Origin: a bacterium
GTDB taxonomy: Bacteria; Planctomycetota; UBA1135; UBA2386
NCBI GenBank assembly: GCA_030432695.1
Contig: JAUILN010000010.1
Coordinates: 50,910 to 114,909, forward strand
DNA length: 64,000 bases
Direction of reading: 5' to 3'
Part shown: one piece after another, positions 59,818 through 64,000 of the stretch
How the letters are laid out: every line of letters begins with the position of its first letter
How positions within the stretch are numbered: the stretch's first letter is position 1
Position numbers and translations under genes: made by a program
Notes under the pieces: generated by a model
What the model was told of the DNA's origin: nothing
Databases searched by the model: none
The model's input: the letters and a program-made list of their open reading frames with translations, nothing else

Positions 59818-61197
59818 TCAGCCGCGCTTCCAGGCCCTCATCTTCTCGCGCAGGAACGCCCCGACCTCGGCCGGAGCGACCCGGTCCTGCGCCATGCTGT
59901 CGCGATCGCGCACGGTCACGGTACCGTCGCCCTCCACCGAGTCGCCGTCGATCGTCACGCAGTAGGGCGTGCCTACCTCGTCCATCCGGCGGTAGCGGCG
60001 ACCGATCGCGCCCTTCTGGTCGTAGAAGGTCCTGAGCCCCAGGTCCTGCAGCTCGGCCTGGATCCCCTTGGCTTTCTCCGGCATCCCGGCCTTCTTGACC
60101 AGCGGGAAGATGCCGACGGTGATCGGCGCGATGCGCGGATGGAAGTGCAGCACGGTGCGCACCTCCTCCTTGCCGCCTTCCGAAGTCACGACCTCCTCGT
60201 CGTAGGCATCGACCAGGAACGTCATCGCGGCGCGGTCACAGCCCGCTGCCGGCTCGACCACGTGCGGGACGAAGCGTTCCTTGGTGGCCTCGTCGTAGAA
60301 CGACAGGTCCTTGCCGCTGCCCTTCGAGTGGGCCGAGAGATCGAAGTCACCGCGCTTGGCGATGCCCTCGAGCTCGCCCCAGCCGAACGGGTAGAGGTAC
60401 TCGACGTCGGTGCAGCCGGTGGAGTAGTGGGCGAGGTCCTTTTCGGGGTGGACGTACTTCCGCAGGTTCTCCGGCCGGACTCCATTGCGGACGTACCAGT
60501 CGAAGCGCTCGTTCACCCAGTATTCGTACCAGCGCTCGCCCTCGGCGGGCGGCACGAAGAACTCCATCTCCATCTGCTCGAACTCACGGGTCCGGAACAC
60601 GAAGTTGCCGGGCGTGATCTCGTTGCGGAAGCTCTTGCCGATCTGCGCGACCCCGAACGGCGGCGCCATCCGCGAGCTGTTCACCACATTCAGGAAGTTG
60701 GTGAAGATGCCCTGCGCGGTCTCCGGCCGCAGGTAGACCACGCTCGCCGAGTCCTTCACCGGACCGGCGTGGGTCTCGAACATCAGGTTGAAGGCCCGCG
60801 GTTCGGTCATCAGGCCCTCGGCCCGACACTGCTCGGCGGGGCGGCCCTTGAACTCCTTGTCCGGGCAGGTCGTTCCGCCGAGGTGGTCCTCCCGGAACCG
60901 GCCCTTGCACTTCTTGCAGTCGATCAGCAGGTCGGAGAAGCCAGCGACGTGGCCGGATGACTTCCAGACCTCGGGGTGCTGGATGATCGCGGAGTCGAGG
61001 CCGACCACGTCGTCGCGCTGCGTCACCATGGCACGCCACCAGGCGTCCTTGACGTTGCGCTTCAGCTCGGCGCCGAGCGGGCCGTAGTCGTAGCAGGAGT
61101 TGATCCCGCCGTAGATCTCGCTGCTCTGGAACACGAAGCCGCGCCGTTTGCACAGCGAGACGATCCGCTCCATCAGGTCGGGGGTCGGCTTGGACAT
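59818..61197 (-). CDS. glyS: Glycyl-tRNA synthetase (alpha2 type)
   Basis: 459 residues from the ATG at 61197. Class II motifs: RRGFVFQSSEIYGGINSCYDYGPLGAELK (start of the dimeric family), a zinc insert with CKKCKGRFREDHLGGTTC, YLRPETAQGIFTNFLNVV, GKSFRNEITPGNFVFRTREFEQMEMEFF, 'AAGCDRAAMTFLVDAY', and an anticodon-binding part (IAPITVGIFPLVKKAG; YDQKGAIGRRYRRMDEVGTPYCVTID). It charges tRNA-Gly. Dimeric alpha2 form, unlike the alpha2beta2 GlyQ/GlyS of many bacteria. rbfA lies 138 bases upstream on the same strand. Confidence 0.95.
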   Translation of the reverse strand: MSKPTPDLMERIVSLCKRRGFVFQSSEIYGGINSCYDYGPLGAELKRNVKDAWWRAMVTQRDDVVGLDSAIIQHPEVWKSSGHVAGFSDLLIDCKKCKGRFREDHLGGTTCPDKEFKGRPAEQCRAEGLMTEPRAFNLMFETHAGPVKDSASVVYLRPETAQGIFTNFLNVVNSSRMAPPFGVAQIGKSFRNEITPGNFVFRTREFEQMEMEFFVPPAEGERWYEYWVNERFDWYVRNGVRPENLRKYVHPEKDLAHYSTGCTDVEYLYPFGWGELEGIAKRGDFDLSAHSKGSGKDLSFYDEATKERFVPHVVEPAAGCDRAAMTFLVDAYDEEVVTSEGGKEEVRTVLHFHPRIAPITVGIFPLVKKAGMPEKAKGIQAELQDLGLRTFYDQKGAIGRRYRRMDEVGTPYCVTIDGDSVEGDGTVTVRDRDSMAQDRVAPAEVGAFLREKMRAWKRG

Positions 61198-61317
61198 CGG
61201 GCGGAGGACGGTACGGGGCGCCGCGGGAGCTGGCAACGAGGAAGGCGGCGGCGGGCGCCGGATCCCGAGGGATCCACGGTGGCGCCCGCTGCCAAGCCGG
61301 CCAGCTCGTGGCCAAGA

Positions 61318-61347
61318 GGGTCACGAGCGCCAGGGTCACGAGCGCCG
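61318..61347. repeat. 15-bp tandem duplication at the rbfA stop
   Basis: GGGTCACGAGCGCCA is followed at once by GGGTCACGAGCGCCG. The second copy contains the rbfA stop codon (61336-61338). The duplicate thus adds a second TCA triplet but does not change the protein. Confidence 0.6.
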
Positions 61348-61722
61348 GACCTCGAAGACCAGCTCCGGCACCTTGCGGCGATGGATGGTCTCGGCGACCT
61401 CGGCGGTCAGACGGGCGCGCGCCGACTCCAGCCGCGCCAGGACTTCCGCGGACGGTCGGTCGGCCGCCGTCTGGCCGACCACCACCCGGAGCCGACCCGC
61501 GTGGGGCGCCGGCACCACCTCGACGACCTCCAGGTCGTCGAAAGCGGGGTCCTCGCACGCTGCGTGCAGCGCGAACTCGAAGGCTCGGCGCACCTGGGCG
61601 CAGAGCTGGAGGGTCTTCCGATCGCTGGCACCCGCGCGGACCGTCCGCGCGCCGTCGCGATCTCTGAAGTCGCTCCGGGCGACGGTGCCGTCGTCGAAGC
61701 GGGGAACGTTGGATCTCGTCAA
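61336..61722 (-). CDS. rbfA: Ribosome-binding factor A-like protein
   Basis: 128 residues from a TTG at 61722, preceded by AGGAG six bases upstream; no ATG gives a better start. The KH-like RbfA fold is recognisable: KTLQLCAQVRRAFEFALHA, 'DPAFDDLEVVEVVPAPHAGRLRVVVG', EVLARLESARARLTAEVAETIHRRKVPELVFEV. The AxG turn of RbfA is replaced by a short insert typical of planctomycete forms (inferred). It helps mature the 5' end of 16S rRNA in the 30S subunit. It lies upstream of glyS. Confidence 0.75.
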   Translation of the reverse strand: MTRSNVPRFDDGTVARSDFRDRDGARTVRAGASDRKTLQLCAQVRRAFEFALHAACEDPAFDDLEVVEVVPAPHAGRLRVVVGQTAADRPSAEVLARLESARARLTAEVAETIHRRKVPELVFEVRRS

Positions 61723-61921
61723 AAGGGCTCCTGAGGTTTGAACACGGAGCCCGTCAAGCCGGCGGAGAAGGTGCTCGATCCCGCGGTCGACGGCAAGCCC
61801 CCCGCCGAACGGAACCAGGCGCACCGGAATCGCGCGGCGGCGGAAAGAGCACCGTCAGGCGGGGATTGCCCCAGGCCGCCGGCTTGAGCCGGCCGCCGAG
61901 CCTCCTAATCTCCGAGCACCG

Positions 61922-63100
61922 ATGCACGACCCTCACCACGATCCGGGCCGCCTGGCCGCGATCGCCGAGACGGCGCTCGCCGGCGCCCCGATCTCGCCCG
62001 CCGACGCGCTGGCCCTCTACCGCGGCCTCGACCAGAACTCGCTGGGACTGATCGCCAACCAGATCCGGTTCCAGAAGAACCCCGAGCCGAAGGTCACCTA
62101 CATCGTCGACCGGAACCTGAACCCGACCAACGTCTGCGTGACCGACTGCGGGTTCTGCGCCTTCTACCGCTCCCCGGGCGATGCCGAGGGCTACGTGCTG
62201 CCGCGCGAGGTGATCTACCGCAAGGTCGACGAGCTGGTCGAGCAGGGCGGCACGCAGTTGCTGCTGCAGGGCGGTCACCACCCGAAGCTCACCACCGAGT
62301 GGCTTGCCGAGCTGTTCCGCGACCTGAAGTCCCGCTATCCGCGGGTCTGGATCCACGGCATGTCGCCGCCGGAGATCACCCACCTCGGAAAGCTCGAGAA
62401 GCGCCCGGTCCGCGACGTGATCGCCGAGCTGCAGAGCGCCGGCCTCGACTCGATCCCCGGCGGCGGCGCCGAGATCCTGGTCGAGCGGGTCCGCGAGATC
62501 ATCGCGCCGAAGAAGGCCACCACCGACGAGTGGCTCGACGTGATGCGCCAGGCGGCGACGCTCGGCATGCGCGGCACCGCGACGATGATGTTCGGTCACT
62601 GCGAGACCGATGCCGAGCGGATCGAACACATGACGCGGATCCGCGAGCTGCAGGAGGAGTGCGGGGTGTTCACGGCGTTCATTCCCTGGACCTACCAGCC
62701 GGAGAACACCGCGATGCAGGCGCGGATGCCGGCCAAGGCGACCACTGCGGAGTACCTGCGCACCCTCGCGCTAGCGCGGATCTACCTGCACAACATCGAC
62801 CACATCCAGTCGAGCTTCGTGACCCAGGGCATGAAGATCTGCCAGATCGGCCTCGCCAACGGCGCCGACGACTTCGGCTCGGCGATGCTCGAGGAGAACG
62901 TCGTGTCGAGCGCCGGCTGTTCGCACCCAGCATCGGTCGAAGAGATCGAGCGCCACATCAAGGACGCCGGCTTCACGCCGCAGCGCCGCACCATGCTCTA
63001 CGAGGACATCGAGACGCCCGAGACCGACCGGTTCGGTCGCAAGCCGCGGCAGAAGGCCGTCGTGAGCCAGGGCGCCCGCAACGAGGGGGTGGCGTCGTGA
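61922..63100 (+). CDS. mqnC: Cyclic dehypoxanthinyl futalosine synthase
   Basis: 392 residues, a radical-SAM enzyme with the cluster motif C72-V-T-D-C76-G-F-C79 and the family pattern NLNPTNVCVTDCGFCAFYR, 'GTQLLLQGGHHPKL', SIPGGGAEILVERVR, ATMMFGHCETDAERIEHM and TAFIPWTYQPENTAM. It cyclises dehypoxanthine futalosine in the futalosine pathway to menaquinone. Its stop overlaps the start of mqnE by GTGA. Menaquinone by this route is widespread in Planctomycetota. Confidence 0.95.
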   Translation: MHDPHHDPGRLAAIAETALAGAPISPADALALYRGLDQNSLGLIANQIRFQKNPEPKVTYIVDRNLNPTNVCVTDCGFCAFYRSPGDAEGYVLPREVIYRKVDELVEQGGTQLLLQGGHHPKLTTEWLAELFRDLKSRYPRVWIHGMSPPEITHLGKLEKRPVRDVIAELQSAGLDSIPGGGAEILVERVREIIAPKKATTDEWLDVMRQAATLGMRGTATMMFGHCETDAERIEHMTRIRELQEECGVFTAFIPWTYQPENTAMQARMPAKATTAEYLRTLALARIYLHNIDHIQSSFVTQGMKICQIGLANGADDFGSAMLEENVVSSAGCSHPASVEEIERHIKDAGFTPQRRTMLYEDIETPETDRFGRKPRQKAVVSQGARNEGVAS

Positions 63101-64000
63101 ACACGCCCTTCTCCTACGACTCGCTGGATCCGGCACTGGCCCACAAGCTGGTCGACGCCGCCGGTCTCGGCGACATCCTGGCCAAGGTCGAGAACCAGGA
63201 GCGCCTGTCGTTCGACGACGGCGTGCGCCTCTACGAGCACCCGAATCTGGCCGCGGTCGGCTGGATGGCCCATCAGGTGCGGACGAGGAAGCACGGCAAG
63301 AAGGCCTACTTCAACAACAACGTCCACATCAACTACACCAACGTCTGCGAGTACTCGTGCAAGTTCTGCGCGTTCGCGGCGAAGGAGGGCGACGCGCGCG
63401 CCTACACGATGGAGGGTGACGACGTCGAGCGGAAGCTGCGCGAGTTCGACGGCCTGAAGCCGACCGAGGTGCACATGGTCGCGGGCATCCATCCCAACCG
63501 CGGCTACGAGTACTACCTCGACGTGGTGCGCGGCGCGAAGCGCGCGATGCCGGACATCCACGTGAAGGCCTTCACGATGGTCGAGATCGACCACATGCTG
63601 AAGATCTCCGGCAAGTCCGAGGCCGAGGTCTTCGAGGACCTGCGGCAGGCCGGTCTCGGCTCGTGCCCCGGCGGCGGCGCCGAGGTGCTGGTGGACCGCG
63701 TCCACAAGGCCACCTTCCGCGACAAGATCGGTCCGCAGGCCTGGCTCGACACCGCCCGCAAGGTGCAGCAGAACGGCTTCAAGATGAACGCCACCCTGCT
63801 CTACGGGCACATCGAGCGGACCGAGGAGCGGGTCACCCACCTCGTCAAGCTGCGCGAGCTGCAGGACGAGTGCGGCGGCTTCATGGCCTACATCCCGCTG
63901 GCCTTCTGGCCGTTCCACACCGGCCTCGAGCGGCACGGCCACGTGACCACCGGTTGGATGGACATGCGCAACATCGCGGTCGGCCGCCTGATGCTCGACA
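63097..64000 (+). CDS. mqnE: Aminofutalosine synthase, cut by the window edge
   Basis: The frame opens with a GTG at 63097 inside the GTGA overlap with mqnC and stays open for 301 codons to the window end, so the 3' end (probably 70-90 codons) is missing. Radical-SAM motif C84-E-Y-S-C88-K-F-C91 in NYTNVCEYSCKFCAF, then VHMVAGIHPNRG, CPGGGAEVLVDRV and TLLYGHIERTEERVTH, all typical of MqnE. It joins 3-[(1-carboxyvinyl)oxy]benzoate to adenosine in the first committed step of futalosine-type menaquinone synthesis, so it acts before MqnC. Confidence 0.95.
   Translation, partial: MNTPFSYDSLDPALAHKLVDAAGLGDILAKVENQERLSFDDGVRLYEHPNLAAVGWMAHQVRTRKHGKKAYFNNNVHINYTNVCEYSCKFCAFAAKEGDARAYTMEGDDVERKLREFDGLKPTEVHMVAGIHPNRGYEYYLDVVRGAKRAMPDIHVKAFTMVEIDHMLKISGKSEAEVFEDLRQAGLGSCPGGGAEVLVDRVHKATFRDKIGPQAWLDTARKVQQNGFKMNATLLYGHIERTEERVTHLVKLRELQDECGGFMAYIPLAFWPFHTGLERHGHVTTGWMDMRNIAVGRLMLD

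Noticed and set aside
1..64000. tRNA, rRNA and insertion sequences
   Set aside because: No tRNA cloverleaf, rRNA segment, transposase motif or flanking inverted repeats were recognised when reading both strands; a covariance-model search would be needed to exclude a missed tRNA.

Overview
The window comes from a very GC-rich bacterial chromosome (about 70% G+C by eye). It carries no rRNA, tRNA, CRISPR array or insertion sequence that I can see. The gene content points to Planctomycetota, probably a marine, little-cultured lineage. Reasons: many secreted FG-GAP/VCBS repeat proteins; a Ser/Thr kinase fused to a formylglycine-generating-enzyme domain, divergent from an ECF sigma factor; a second ECF sigma factor fused to a membrane anchor and exported Ig-like repeats; a Lys/Ala repeat histone-H1-like protein; and futalosine-pathway menaquinone genes. 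This assignment is inference from gene content, not from a marker phylogeny.

Region 1 (1-29.4 kb) is an accessory surface-protein zone. It holds four FG-GAP/VCBS proteins, two beta-helix-like secreted proteins, a probable propeller-like protein, a secreted HENLH metallopeptidase-like protein, a periplasmic iron-type binding protein fused to two LamG-like domains, a squalene-cyclase-fold repeat protein, and a small operon of three membrane proteins. Several secreted proteins end in a similar C-terminal module of about 100 residues. The zone is littered with debris of the same families: a Uma2 gene with its catalytic core deleted, VCBS fragments near 6.9, 21.45 and 23.7 kb, and a beta-helix gene head at 21.66 kb. 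The most striking element is a (CT)7C tract at 25375-25389, inside the signal-peptide codons of a low-GC beta-helix gene. The gene is out of frame as sequenced, and one extra CT unit would restore a textbook signal peptide.

Region 2 (29.4-38.5 kb) holds the ECF sigma/Ser-Thr kinase pair, a glutaryl-CoA-dehydrogenase-type acyl-CoA dehydrogenase, a zinc-ribbon EI24/CysZ-like membrane protein translationally coupled to methionyl-tRNA synthetase, and the Lys-rich repeat protein.

Region 3 (39.2-46.0 kb, minus strand) is a five-gene cluster: a DUF4388(PATAN)-TPR-TM-PEGA-PQQ protein, a TPR/Roadblock-like protein, a Roadblock protein, an MglA-type GTPase with a long disordered linker and a C-terminal membrane anchor, and another Roadblock protein. 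I consider this the best candidate for an undescribed polarity, scaffolding or surface-organising system.

Region 4 (46.2-64 kb) is mostly conserved metabolism and signalling: gcvT-gcvH with a lipoate-ligase-like gene and an AhpD-like gene, a secreted glucuronyl C5-epimerase-like protein, a STAS-histidine kinase-receiver operon, ptsI coupled to a four-repeat SANT/Myb-like DNA-binding protein, glycyl-tRNA synthetase, rbfA, and mqnC-mqnE (the last cut by the window edge). Four-base stop/start overlaps (ATGA or GTGA) recur at seven or eight gene pairs and were used to fix starts.
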